This document shows, one piece after another, positions 17,320 to 25,253 of a stretch of 56,252 nucleotides of DNA. This stretch comes from an uncultured Clostridia bacterium. Lineage in GTDB: Bacteria; Bacillota; Clostridia; Oscillospirales; Ruminococcaceae. A program made the translations under genes and the position numbers. Every line of letters begins with the position of its first letter. The stretch's first letter is position 1. Under the pieces are notes generated by a model. It was given only the letters and a program-made list of their open reading frames with translations. It had not been told where the DNA came from and made no database searches. The stretch spans positions 1-56,252 of the forward strand of contig CANQHA010000006.1 in assembly GCA_947623585.1 (NCBI GenBank), given 5' to 3'.

Positions 17320-17412
17320 CCTTGAGCGGGCTCAGCCGCTCGGGGCGAAGCCCCGAGCCCCGCAGCGAAGCTGCGGGCGCGCGCAAAGCGCGCAGCTGAG
17401 CCCGAGACAAGG
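17320..17412. repeat. Three-armed cloverleaf foldback
   Basis: Outer arms CCTTG/CAAGG and CGGGCTCAGC/GCTGAGCCCG enclose three hairpins: CTCGGGGC-GAA-GCCCCGAG (17339-17357), CCCGCAGC-GAA-GCTGCGGG (17359-17377) and GCGCGC-AAA-GCGCGC (17379-17393). All three loops are purine triloops of the unusually stable GCGAAGC type or close to it. It lies between the Ig-like lipoprotein and the convergent pduL. Confidence 0.8.
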
Positions 17413-17416
17413 CGAA

Positions 17417-17543
17417 CGCCCCCTCCCCTTTGAAGGGGAGGGGGCGGATTTGTGTTTCAGGCCGGCAGGAAGCGCGGCGGGGGTGGGGTGATAGACGATA
17501 GCATTCATCTTACTCGCGAAAGCGGGGAAGATGAATACCTTTT
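17417..17543. repeat. Truncated AAAAGGTAT foldback element (copy 4)
   Basis: It contains the CCCCTCCCC core palindrome, the CGGGGGTGGGGTGAT inner motif, a terminal hairpin around 17505-17535 and the ATACCTTTT end (17535-17543) shared with elements at 23072, 39227 and 44883. The left end is missing, replaced by the cloverleaf. Confidence 0.75.
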
Positions 17544-17562
17544 ACCCCATCTTCTTTCCCTC

Positions 17563-18135
17563 TCAGATCTTCACGATCTCGCCGTACTGCTCTCTTGCCG
17601 AGCCGACGGCGTTCGACTCGTCGGTGTCGATGTGCATGGCGGTGGCGTAGCTCGGGCTAACGCGGCAGACAACGTCGCCCAAAATGGCGCTTCTTTCGTC
17701 GGTGTCTATCCTTACCCAGACCTCGTCCTTGTCCTTAACGCCGAGGCTTGCGGCGTCCTCGGGGGTGAGGTGGATATGCCTCTTTGCGATGATAACGCCC
17801 TCCGAAAGCTCGACCTCTCCGCAGGGGCCGACCAGCTTGCAGGCGCCGCTTCCCGAAAGTTCGCCCGATTCGCGGACGGGCGCCGCAATTCCTATCGAGC
17901 GGGCGTCGGTAGCGGAAAGCTCGACCTGAGTGGCCTTGCGGCAGGGGCCGAGGATAGAAACGCCGGCGAGCTCCTTTTTGGGACCGACAACGGTGACTCT
18001 CTCCTCGCAGGCAAACTGCCCGGGCTGAGAAAGGTCTTTTTTCTTGGTAAGCTGTGCATTTTCGCCGAACAGAGTTTTAAGGTCCTGCTCGGTAACATGA
18101 ACATGGCGTGCGGAAGTTTCAACGATGAATTTCAT
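17563..18135 (-). CDS. pduL: Phosphate propanoyltransferase, PduL type
   Basis: PduL transfers an acyl group between acyl-CoA and phosphate, and many free-standing clostridial versions act as phosphotransacetylases in fermentation. At 190 residues it has the usual length. It carries the paired zinc-binding motifs SARHVHV (His11, His13) and AKRHIHL (His120, His122) and the signature MHIDTDESNA (His168). There is no N-terminal shell-targeting extension and no microcompartment gene nearby, so a cytosolic fermentative role is more likely than propanediol use. It is monocistronic, with a GGAG site before MKFIVETSARH. Confidence 0.93.
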   Translation of the reverse strand: MKFIVETSARHVHVTEQDLKTLFGENAQLTKKKDLSQPGQFACEERVTVVGPKKELAGVSILGPCRKATQVELSATDARSIGIAAPVRESGELSGSGACKLVGPCGEVELSEGVIIAKRHIHLTPEDAASLGVKDKDEVWVRIDTDERSAILGDVVCRVSPSYATAMHIDTDESNAVGSAREQYGEIVKI

Positions 18136-18182
18136 ATTAACGTCTCCTTTTATATATTTTTGAAGTTATATGCTCCCTATCA

Positions 18183-18211
18183 AGTTTACTACACTTTTGT
18201 CTCAAGGTCAA
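18183..18211 (-). promoter_or_regulatory. Promoter of pduL
   Basis: On the minus strand, TTGACC (18206-18211), a 17-nt spacer and TAAACT (18183-18188). The -35 box overlaps the yfhO-like stop codon. Confidence 0.6.
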
Positions 18212-21042
18212 GCTGTTTTTTTGATTATCTTTTTGAGAAGCGCGCCGTCCTTAACTTCAAACACCGCGACTATCGCGATAAACGAAAGCCCTATCAGCTC
18301 GACTATCACGGCGAGAATAAGATAATCGGGGAAGAATTTCATGGTTATCTCGTGCTCGCCCGCCGAAAGCTCGACGCCGATAAGAGAATCCAAAAGCACC
18401 ACCGGCTCGACCTCTTGGCCGTCAACCTTTATCGTCCAGCCCGGCTCATAAGGCACCGTGGTCATAAGAATACCGTCCTCGGCGGCGTTCACGCTGCCCT
18501 TAACGAACGTGTCGCTGTGCTCGGTGACGTTAAGCCCTCCCGCCGCTATTCTGGCATATGCCTCGGCAAGGGCTTTTGTGTTCAGCTTGTAAAACAGCAC
18601 GTCGCTGAAAAGCACCTCGCCGTTTGCAAGCGTCATTCTCAGCCGAACAGTGTCGCCCGGCTCAAAGCTGCCGAGGTTCAGAATGCTGTAATACTCGCCG
18701 GTGAAGAAATAATCGACGAACGCAAAGTCCTTGATATCCCATGAATCGGCCTTTTCCCACATATTGCACTGGCGCTGATATATCGTCGGGAAGAAAGCAA
18801 ATATCGCCTCGTCGGTGTCAATATCAAGGGTGAATTCAACATAGCTGTCCCGCCCCTCGACGGTGGTGGTATACCAAATGTGATCGCCGGTCGTGGCGGT
18901 CGAGCAGTTGGTGGTGTCGGTAAAGCGCGGATATATCTGCTCGAAGACATCGGAATTATGCTCGCCGAGAATAGCCGACAAAAGCGCCTCCTGATTGCTT
19001 ATCGGGTCCTTTGAATCAAGCGTGAGATTCGCTATTCTGCTGCTCGCCATATAAGCTATCGGCAGGGCGTAGGGGTTTTCATAGACCTCTATGTCGTCAA
19101 CTCCGGTCTCGCTCGGGGTGAGAATTTTTTTATATGCCTTGTTCGGGCGCTTGATCTCGTTTTCATATTTTAAACGGTCAAGGTCGTCCTGATCGGGCGG
19201 GTTGCCCTCGTCGTCGTCCGTCGGCTTGGATTCTTTATACATGATGTATTTTATTCCGAAAAGCGAATCGGTCAGCGGGGTCTGGCCGGTATATTTCGTA
19301 TAGTGCCCCTGCATACCGTAGCCGAGCGATTTGAGCATATTGAGCACCGGCGTGTTCATCGTCGAGCTTGAATGTGAAATGCCGGCATAGCCCATTCCGA
19401 TAGGGTCGTTGACGGTTCGGTGGAAGGTCTTTTCGACACGGTAAAGCCCGCCGTCGCGCTCTTCAAGCTGAGAAACTATCTCTCTGCCGTCTTTGAAATA
19501 AGGCGCGTACGAGGTGTAGGTGCTGTAAACGACGTCGTAATCTATCGCAAAGACGGTCCAAAGGCTGTTGAGGAATATCTCAACGCAGACGAACACCGCC
19601 GTCACCGTTACCGAAACGCGGCGGGGATATTTTTTGCAGATATACAAAAGCGCGGCAAAGACCGAAAGCGCCAGAACTCCGAACCAAAGCGTTTCAAGGG
19701 TATAGATGTAATAATAGTCCTGCTGCCTGAGATATATCAAAAATATCACCCAGCAAAACGCGGTCAGGCATATCTCTTTATACGATACGCCGTCGAGGTT
19801 TTCAAAGGCCCTGAACGCGGCGACTATCATTAAAAACGAGAAGGTGAACGAATAGCGGAACGGCAGCCAGTTCGGCACCTGAAAACCGTGCCACGCGATA
19901 TCCACCGTCGAGACATACATACACCCGAAGACCGAAAGCATCAAAAGCGCGGAGGATATTTTTTCCTTCGGGCTTATTTTTGCGTTGAGGAAGAAAAGCG
20001 GCACCAAAAGCAGCATTATCGTTCCGCAGGCTATCATCGGAAGCCCCTCGGGGTGAACGGTGTCATAGCTGTTTGAAAGCAGCTTTGAAAGGAACTGAAC
20101 GACGTTGAACTGAGTTTTCGGCGTAAAATCGGGCGTCGAAAATTCCAGCTTGCCGAGGCTCAAGGAGTTATAGACCGGTATCAGAACGATGGCCGAACTT
20201 AAAACCGATATCACCGCGGAGGCGGCAAATTTAAGCCCCGCCGCAAACCAGTGCGGAGCGACGATCTTTTTCGGACGCGAGAAGATGTAATAAAGAAAAT
20301 AAAGCGCGCAGAAAAATCCGATCATATAGCCGATGTAAAAATGCGAGATGAACATTACCGTCAGCGGCAGAATGAAAGGAAGCATTTTGCCCTCGTCAAC
20401 AAGCCGCTCAATGCCGAGAAGAATTATCGGCAGCCAGATCATTCCGTCAATCCACATCGGGTTCATCAGCTCGACGACGATATAGGTCATCAGGGCATAG
20501 CTCACCGAGAAGATTATCTGCGAGGATTCGCGCGCGCCCTTTGAGCGTTTGAGATAATAAGCCATCGAAAGCCCGCAGCAGCCGACCTTTAAAAGCTCCA
20601 TAATCTCTATCGCGCCGAGTATCATTCTTCTCGGCAAAAGCACGACTATCCACATGAACGGGCTCGCAAGGTAATATCCGAACATACCCATCGTTTCGCC
20701 CGAAAGGTTTCTCGACCAACTGTAAATTAAACTGCCGTCTCCCCATATGGCGTCGCGGAACATCTCGTAATAGCTGACGTACTGACCGTTGAGGTCCAAG
20801 ACCAGCACCGACATATCTCCGAAAGGGTGAACGCCGAAGCAGCAATAGACAAGATACATTATAAGCATCGGCAGGAAAAACGCGCAAAGCCCGACGCGGT
20901 GAAGAAGTATCCACCTGCCGAAGCGGGTCAGCTCAAGGGTGCCGCGAACCCGCTCGGAAAGAGTTATCTTTTTTATAGGCTGCTCGCCGGCGCCGTCCTC
21001 GGCGGGCTGCCCGCAAACCTCGTTGAATTCGTTTTCGCTCAT
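18208..21042 (-). CDS. YfhO-family membrane glycosyltransferase-like protein
   Basis: A 944-residue polytopic protein. A cytosolic N-terminus leads into a membrane segment near residue 45, then many helices to about 490, a large outer domain, and a last helix near 915-935. The outer domain ends in the family-typical GWTIKVDGQEV and GEHEITMKF segments. YfhO proteins are GT-C-type transferases; in Bacillus and Staphylococcus YfhO works with the GT2 enzyme CsbB to add sugar to lipoteichoic acid outside the membrane. A GT2 gene overlaps its start by 4 bp, which supports that pairing. No GtcA-like flippase is seen nearby. The polymer modified here is unknown. Confidence 0.88.
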   Translation of the reverse strand: MSENEFNEVCGQPAEDGAGEQPIKKITLSERVRGTLELTRFGRWILLHRVGLCAFFLPMLIMYLVYCCFGVHPFGDMSVLVLDLNGQYVSYYEMFRDAIWGDGSLIYSWSRNLSGETMGMFGYYLASPFMWIVVLLPRRMILGAIEIMELLKVGCCGLSMAYYLKRSKGARESSQIIFSVSYALMTYIVVELMNPMWIDGMIWLPIILLGIERLVDEGKMLPFILPLTVMFISHFYIGYMIGFFCALYFLYYIFSRPKKIVAPHWFAAGLKFAASAVISVLSSAIVLIPVYNSLSLGKLEFSTPDFTPKTQFNVVQFLSKLLSNSYDTVHPEGLPMIACGTIMLLLVPLFFLNAKISPKEKISSALLMLSVFGCMYVSTVDIAWHGFQVPNWLPFRYSFTFSFLMIVAAFRAFENLDGVSYKEICLTAFCWVIFLIYLRQQDYYYIYTLETLWFGVLALSVFAALLYICKKYPRRVSVTVTAVFVCVEIFLNSLWTVFAIDYDVVYSTYTSYAPYFKDGREIVSQLEERDGGLYRVEKTFHRTVNDPIGMGYAGISHSSSTMNTPVLNMLKSLGYGMQGHYTKYTGQTPLTDSLFGIKYIMYKESKPTDDDEGNPPDQDDLDRLKYENEIKRPNKAYKKILTPSETGVDDIEVYENPYALPIAYMASSRIANLTLDSKDPISNQEALLSAILGEHNSDVFEQIYPRFTDTTNCSTATTGDHIWYTTTVEGRDSYVEFTLDIDTDEAIFAFFPTIYQRQCNMWEKADSWDIKDFAFVDYFFTGEYYSILNLGSFEPGDTVRLRMTLANGEVLFSDVLFYKLNTKALAEAYARIAAGGLNVTEHSDTFVKGSVNAAEDGILMTTVPYEPGWTIKVDGQEVEPVVLLDSLIGVELSAGEHEITMKFFPDYLILAVIVELIGLSFIAIVAVFEVKDGALLKKIIKKTA

Positions 21043-21944
21043 TTTTCAAATCCTTTCTTTTCGGTGTCGTCAGAGATTATATATTTCGGTCGGCGCTTGA
21101 CCTCGTCGTATATCCTCGAAAGATAAAAGCCGATGACGCCGAGCGCGCAAAGGATCAGACCGCAAAGAAGTATCAGCGCGGCCGATCCCCCGCCGAAGCT
21201 GCCGAGATCGAGCCCCGCCGCCGTCAGAACAAGCAGGCAAAGCCCCGCCGCCGAGGCGACCGCCCCCGCAAAAACCGAGAGGTAAAGCGGAAGATAGGAA
21301 AACGCGGCGATGTTTTTTGCGGCATATGCGCACAGCTTCTTAAAGGTCCATTTTCCGCTGCCGTGCTCTCTTGCGGCGACGTGATATTCGACCTCGGCAT
21401 AGCTGAAGCCGACAAACTGCGCAAGCGCTCTGAAAAAGCTGCCCTGCTCTTTATAAGAAAGTACGGCGTCTATCGCCTGCCTGTCCAAAAGCATGAAGTC
21501 GGAAGCGCCCGTCATGTCAAAGCCGGTCGAGCGGGACATCAGCGCGTTGAATATCTTCGACGAAAGACCGTAGCTTTTCGCTTCTTTTCCCCTTGAGGAT
21601 TTCTTTCCGGCGACGACCTTTGCTCCCTCGCGCCATTTTTTCAGCATTTCGTTGATAGTCTCGGGCGGGTGCTGAAGGTCGCAGTCGATGACAACCGCGG
21701 CTTCTCCCGAGGCGGCCTCAAGCCCTGCGCGAATGGCGGCCTCTTTGCCGAAATTCCGAGAAAACCTTATTCCGCGGACATTCTCGCCCGACTCCTCGCA
21801 GATCTTCTGCCAAGTCAGGTCCTTCGAGCCGTCGTCAACGAAGACGATCTCGGCGGGCTCGCCTTTAAGCGCCGAAAATATCGCAGCTTTTGCAAGAGGG
21901 ATATTTTCTTCCTCGTTGTATGCGGGTATCACTATCGAGATCAT
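21039..21944 (-). CDS. Polyprenyl-phosphate glycosyltransferase, GT2 (CsbB/GtrB-like)
   Basis: The GT-A domain opens with SIVIPAYNEEENI and has VFVDDGSKD, FSRNFGKEAA and the DxD-type CDLQHPP (about 95-101). Two C-terminal membrane helices (about 217-245 and 257-282) follow, the CsbB/GtrB/DPM1-like architecture that loads a sugar onto undecaprenyl phosphate at the inner face. At 301 residues it is a normal size. It overlaps the PHP gene before it and the YfhO gene after it by 4 bp each, so the three are tightly coupled. The sugar transferred cannot be deduced. Confidence 0.9.
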   Translation of the reverse strand: MISIVIPAYNEEENIPLAKAAIFSALKGEPAEIVFVDDGSKDLTWQKICEESGENVRGIRFSRNFGKEAAIRAGLEAASGEAAVVIDCDLQHPPETINEMLKKWREGAKVVAGKKSSRGKEAKSYGLSSKIFNALMSRSTGFDMTGASDFMLLDRQAIDAVLSYKEQGSFFRALAQFVGFSYAEVEYHVAAREHGSGKWTFKKLCAYAAKNIAAFSYLPLYLSVFAGAVASAAGLCLLVLTAAGLDLGSFGGGSAALILLCGLILCALGVIGFYLSRIYDEVKRRPKYIISDDTEKKGFEK

Positions 21945-22744
21945 TTCAAACCTGCTTTCTCGGCCGCCGCTCTAAGCTCGGGCGGCAAAAGCCCGATATC
22001 GGGCCGAACGACGTTTTGCCATGCGTTTTCGGGCTGCTTCAAAATCAAGCTCTCGTCCCGCTCCAACATCTTTGTGATCCTTCCCGCCCTTAGCCTTTCA
22101 AGGTAATCGTTTGGCGAGCCGAGAGGCTCGTCGAGCGCGACGCCCCCGCCCGGGAAATTCCAGAAGTGATGAGCGTCGGAGCCGGAAGTCATCGGAAGCC
22201 CGTAGGATTCGGCATAAGCCCTTGCTCGGGCATTGAACGCGGGGTCGTAATTTCCGCAGTTATAGACCTCAACGCCGTCAACGGCATGGGGATAAAGCCT
22301 TATCGTGCTGATGTAGGGCGCCTCTCTGAAAGGGTGAGCGTGAACGCAGAACCCTCCGTTCTGATGAACGAGGTCCGCAAAGCGGTCGGGCTCCATGTTG
22401 TCGATCTCGGGGTGGCTGAGCAAAAAATCCATGTCTATGCCGTAGGTAAGAAATTCCGTCGCCCTGTATCCGAACTCGAGTCCGAAAAAGACCGACATTC
22501 CGAGCTGCTCGCCCCGCCTTTTTGCATCTTCATAGCCTTGGCAGAAAAGGCGCACCTTTATCTCCCACGGAAATCTGCGGTCAACGGCGGTGTTTCCGCC
22601 GAAAAAGTGGTCGGTGATAAAGCAGCCCGAATATCCGAGCTCGTGCAGGCGCTCGACCATTTTTGCGCCCGAGGTTGACGAGCAGTCGGAGCCCTGCGAG
22701 GTGTGCATATGGGTCTCATATTTATACAGCTTCAATTTTATCAT
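21941..22744 (-). CDS. PHP-domain metal-dependent phosphoesterase
   Basis: A PHP-domain hydrolase with the metal motif ETHMHTSQGSD, TDHFF, the GLEFGY segment, HAHPFR and a late SDAHH. At 267 residues it is a stand-alone PHP enzyme without a polymerase domain. The start is uncertain: ATG at 22744 has only a poor site touching it, whereas TTG at 22735 would read KLYKYETHMHT and has GAGAT at good spacing. It is first in the PHP-GT2-YfhO operon. The substrate is unknown, perhaps a nucleotide or sugar phosphate linked to surface glycosylation. Confidence 0.87.
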   Translation of the reverse strand: MIKLKLYKYETHMHTSQGSDCSSTSGAKMVERLHELGYSGCFITDHFFGGNTAVDRRFPWEIKVRLFCQGYEDAKRRGEQLGMSVFFGLEFGYRATEFLTYGIDMDFLLSHPEIDNMEPDRFADLVHQNGGFCVHAHPFREAPYISTIRLYPHAVDGVEVYNCGNYDPAFNARARAYAESYGLPMTSGSDAHHFWNFPGGGVALDEPLGSPNDYLERLRAGRITKMLERDESLILKQPENAWQNVVRPDIGLLPPELRAAAEKAGLK

Positions 22745-22771
22745 CTCACAAAAGTATTTATAATCTGTATT

Positions 22772-22800
22772 ATTGTATCATTTTGCCTTTAAATAGTCAA
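22772..22800 (-). promoter_or_regulatory. Promoter of the PHP-GT2-YfhO operon
   Basis: On the minus strand, TTGACT (22795-22800), a 17-nt spacer and TACAAT (22772-22777), with an extended TGA. The leader is only about 20-30 nt. Confidence 0.75.
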
Positions 22801-22930
22801 GTGCGGAGAGAAAAAGATGCGCCCTGAGCGGACACGGCAATAGGGCAGAGGGCAGAAATCGGATTGTCGGAGTTTCATGGAGGCGACTGAAGCGAGGGTT
22901 TTTAATGGGGAGGATAATGCGGAGAGGTCA

Positions 22931-23069
22931 ACAGAAGCGGATTTTGCAGCCAATCGAACTTCGCCGCCATGCCGGATCGGCGGCTCGTTCTCTTGGACAA
23001 AACCCGCTTCTGTGCGTGGCGTCCCTGCGGGGCTTTGCGCACATGGAGGGGTCGGGGACATGGCGCGGA
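22931..23069. repeat. Companion repeat B, copy 1
   Basis: About 139 bp closely matching 44737-44875 and 45001-45139. It contains GCCGCC/GGCGGC foldback arms and an imperfect GTGCG(T)/(T)GCGCAC stem. It sits 2 bp left of foldback element copy 1. Translated short frames are artefacts of the repeat. The stretch 22801-22930 before it shows nothing recognisable. Confidence 0.75.
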
Positions 23070-23071
23070 AG

Positions 23072-23294
23072 AAAAGGTATTCAATCGCTCCCTCTTCCGA
23101 GGGAGTGATTTCATACTATTTTAAATCACCCCACCCCCGGCGGGCGGACTGCGGGCTGGTTGGTTTTATGAAGCCCCCGCCCCTCGAGGGGCGGGGGAGT
23201 TGCCGTGTAGTGATTCACTACAAAACTTTGCGGGGGTGGGGTGATAAACGATAGCATCCATATTTTCCGGCAGAGGAAAATATGGATACCTTTT
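23072..23294. repeat. AAAAGGTAT foldback element, copy 1 (MITE-like)
   Basis: 223 bp bounded by AAAAGGTAT (23072-23080) and ATACCTTTT (23286-23294). Each end has a subterminal hairpin (left AATCGCTCCCTC/GAGGGAGTGATT; right CCATATTTTCC/GGAAAATATGG), then the inverted inner motif CACCCCACCCCCG, and a central palindrome CCCCCGCCCCTCGAGGGGCG. It has no coding capacity. In the following 23295-23447, positions 23361-23396 match 26840-26875 in reverse. Confidence 0.82.
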
Positions 23295-23447
23295 AGCCCG
23301 CAAACGTCGTTCGCTTCGCTCCGACCCGACTTTCATGCTTCCTCGACCCGACAGCCCTTTTGCATAAGGCTTGACCGAAACCTTTTGCTTTTTGTGCTCC
23401 TCCAAAACACAAAGCCCGCCACTTGAAAAGCGGTGCTGCGAATCATC

Positions 23448-23476
23448 TTGACCTTTTGTGAGATATATGCTAATAT
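23448..23476 (+). promoter_or_regulatory. Promoter of the SGNH lipoprotein gene
   Basis: TTGACC (23448-23453), a 17-nt spacer and TAATAT (23471-23476), with an extended TGC before the -10. Confidence 0.7.
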
Positions 23477-23513
23477 TATATCATAAAATCCGCGTCGCGA
23501 AAGGGGCGTTTTT

Positions 23514-24770
23514 ATGATGTTGAGAAAAATTCTTTGCGCAGTTCTCTGCGCTGCGCTGTGTTTCTCGCTGATGTCGGGCTGCGGGTCGAAAAGACCTAAA
23601 ATCGAGCCCGTTGACGGCTGGTATGCCACCTGGGCGGCGGCTCCTTTAAGCGCCGAGTTCGAGCAGACGCCTTGGAAGCCCACCCTTGAAGACAACACCT
23701 GCCGCCAACAGCTTCGTGTCTCTATCGGCGGCGAGAAGATCAGGCTGACCTTCTCGAACGAATACGGCACCGAGGACCTCGTCATCGAATCGGCGCATAT
23801 CGCCCATCTTTTGAACGCGGGCAGCCCCGCCATCGACGTTTCGACCGACACGCCGATAACCTTTAACGGCTCGGAGCAAATTCGCATCGCCGCGGGCGAG
23901 ACCGCGACCTCGGACGAGATAGCTTTTTCGTTTGAAGCGCTCGACCTTTTGGCTGTCACTGCAAAATTCGGCTCTGCGCCGTCTTTTCCGACCTGCCACC
24001 GCGAGGCCGACTGCGCGACTTGGGTCGTTGAGGGCGATCACGTCGGCGACGAGAATTTCAGCCGCGTCGAGCTTATGTCGAGCTGGTATTACCTCTCGCG
24101 GATTGACGTTTGGGCGCAGGCCGGCACCGAGGTCGTCGTCTGCTTCGGAGATTCAATTACCGACGGCGCAAACTCGACCTATAACGGCTTCAACGGCTGG
24201 GTCGATAACCTCTCGACGATACTTCAGTCCGACCCCGCGACCTCAAACCTCTCCGTCGTCAATACAGCTATTGCCGGAAACGCGATTTTCGGCGGCTGGG
24301 GAGACCCCGCCAAAGACCGCTTCGAGCGCGACGTTCTCGATATCCCCGGAGTACACAAGGTTATTATCCTCATCGGCATAAACGATATCCCCGGGGCGCA
24401 GAACGATACCTCCGAAACGCTCATCGCGGAATATAAGACCATGATAGAAAAATGCCACGAAAAGGGCGTCTCGATATATGCGGGAACAATAACGCCGTTC
24501 GGCGGCAACACCGTCTATTACTCCGAGCTCCACGAAAAAATACGCCTTGCGCTCAACGAATTCATCACCTCGCCCGATTCCGGCTTCGACGGCTTCATTG
24601 ATTTTTCAAACGTCCTCTGCTATGCCGAAACGCCCTCGAAAATGCAGTCGGTTTACGACAGCGGCGACGGGCTCCACCCGAACGCCGAGGGCCACAGCGT
24701 TATGGGAAAAGCCGCTGCGGAAGCGCTTAAAGAAGCTGTGAGAAAAGAGGCGGAGGAAAGGAAAAAGTAA
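23514..24770 (+). CDS. Secreted SGNH/GDSL-family esterase lipoprotein
   Basis: A 418-residue lipoprotein with signal peptide and lipobox LMSGC near Cys23, then an N-terminal beta-rich domain (about 35-195) and an SGNH hydrolase domain. The SGNH domain has block I CFGDSITDG (nucleophile Ser near 213), an Asn-containing AIAGNAIFGG block, GIND (about 287-290) and the C-terminal DGLHPN with catalytic Asp and His (about 384-389). The family deacylates esters and sugars. Export and nearby xylan genes make a carbohydrate esterase plausible, but the genes are not in one operon. An AAAGGGG site precedes the ATG. Confidence 0.9.
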   Translation: MMLRKILCAVLCAALCFSLMSGCGSKRPKIEPVDGWYATWAAAPLSAEFEQTPWKPTLEDNTCRQQLRVSIGGEKIRLTFSNEYGTEDLVIESAHIAHLLNAGSPAIDVSTDTPITFNGSEQIRIAAGETATSDEIAFSFEALDLLAVTAKFGSAPSFPTCHREADCATWVVEGDHVGDENFSRVELMSSWYYLSRIDVWAQAGTEVVVCFGDSITDGANSTYNGFNGWVDNLSTILQSDPATSNLSVVNTAIAGNAIFGGWGDPAKDRFERDVLDIPGVHKVIILIGINDIPGAQNDTSETLIAEYKTMIEKCHEKGVSIYAGTITPFGGNTVYYSELHEKIRLALNEFITSPDSGFDGFIDFSNVLCYAETPSKMQSVYDSGDGLHPNAEGHSVMGKAAAEALKEAVRKEAEERKK

Positions 24771-24786
24771 AAAATTGCAAGAAAAG

Positions 24787-24810
24787 CCTCCGGAAAACCG
24801 GAGGTTTTTT
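24787..24810 (+). terminator. Bidirectional intrinsic terminator
   Basis: CCTCCGG-AAAA-CCGGAGG followed by TTTTTT, 16 bp after the SGNH stop. On the opposite strand it can also end the csaA operon. Confidence 0.88.
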
Positions 24811-24815
24811 ATTCG

Positions 24816-24929
24816 TTATTCCTCAATAGCGTCGGGGAAAGCCTTTTTGACGGTGTAGCGCTTCAGGGATTTTTCATGATTTATTCTAACATATATAGGC
24901 GCAGCGCCGGCAAGCCGAACGCCCCTCAC
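24816..24929 (-). CDS. Possible 37-codon ORF overlapping the csaA stop
   Basis: A GTG codon (24927-24929) overlaps the csaA stop as GTGA, and the frame stays open for 37 codons to a TAA just before the terminator. The C-terminal half reads like real protein (HEKSLKRYTVKKAFPDAIEE), while the first part is short of typical features. It could be a coupled small protein, or the surviving tail of a lost gene. No ribosome binding site of its own is apparent. Confidence 0.3.
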   Translation of the reverse strand: MRGVRLAGAAPIYVRINHEKSLKRYTVKKAFPDAIEE

Positions 24930-25252
24930 CCCAGCTTATCTCCGTTTTTGACCGGGCTTTCGGGCACGGCTAAAACCGTGCCGCCCTCGGAGTATACCCC
25001 GAGCACCAAAACCTCCGACATGAAATCGGCGATCTGCCTCGGGGGAAAATTCACGACGGCAAGGACCTGCTTGCCCAAAAGCTCGTCGCAGGAATACCTC
25101 TCGGTTATCTGCGCCGAGGACTTTTTGAGGCCGAGCCCGCCGAAATCTATCATCAGCTTGTAAGCGGGCTTTTTCGCCTTTTTGAAGACCTCCGCCGAGA
25201 CGATCGTCCCGGCGCGGATATCGAGCTTCAAAAAATCGGAAAACTCTGCCAT
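24926..25252 (-). CDS. csaA: CsaA-like tRNA-binding protein
   Basis: A single EMAP/Trbp-type OB fold of 108 residues, the normal CsaA size. It opens with the family pattern FLKLDIRAGTIVSAEVF and has KSSAQITERYS, VVNFPPRQIADFMSEVLVLG and a C-terminal VKNGDKLG. CsaA binds tRNA and has been described as an export-linked chaperone in Bacillus. It is last in a three-gene leftward operon; its ATG (25250-25252) lies 1 bp after the acyltransferase stop. Confidence 0.92.
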   Translation of the reverse strand: MAEFSDFLKLDIRAGTIVSAEVFKKAKKPAYKLMIDFGGLGLKKSSAQITERYSCDELLGKQVLAVVNFPPRQIADFMSEVLVLGVYSEGGTVLAVPESPVKNGDKLG

Positions 25253-25253
25253 G

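Noticed and set aside
17563-18135. Bacterial microcompartment locus suggested by pduL
   Set aside because: No shell protein, aldehyde dehydrogenase or diol dehydratase gene is nearby, and PduL lacks an N-terminal encapsulation extension.
17452-18744. 430-codon plus-strand ORF across pduL and the end of yfhO
   Set aside because: It runs antisense through two well-supported genes and a repeat, and shows no domain or start signal.
22877-23254. 125-codon ORF in the repeat region
   Set aside because: It lies entirely in repeat B and foldback element copy 1; similar peptide strings at 44597-45313 come from the other repeat copies.
23333-23959. 208-codon minus-strand ORF over the SGNH promoter
   Set aside because: Antisense to the start of the SGNH gene and across its promoter; no family resemblance.
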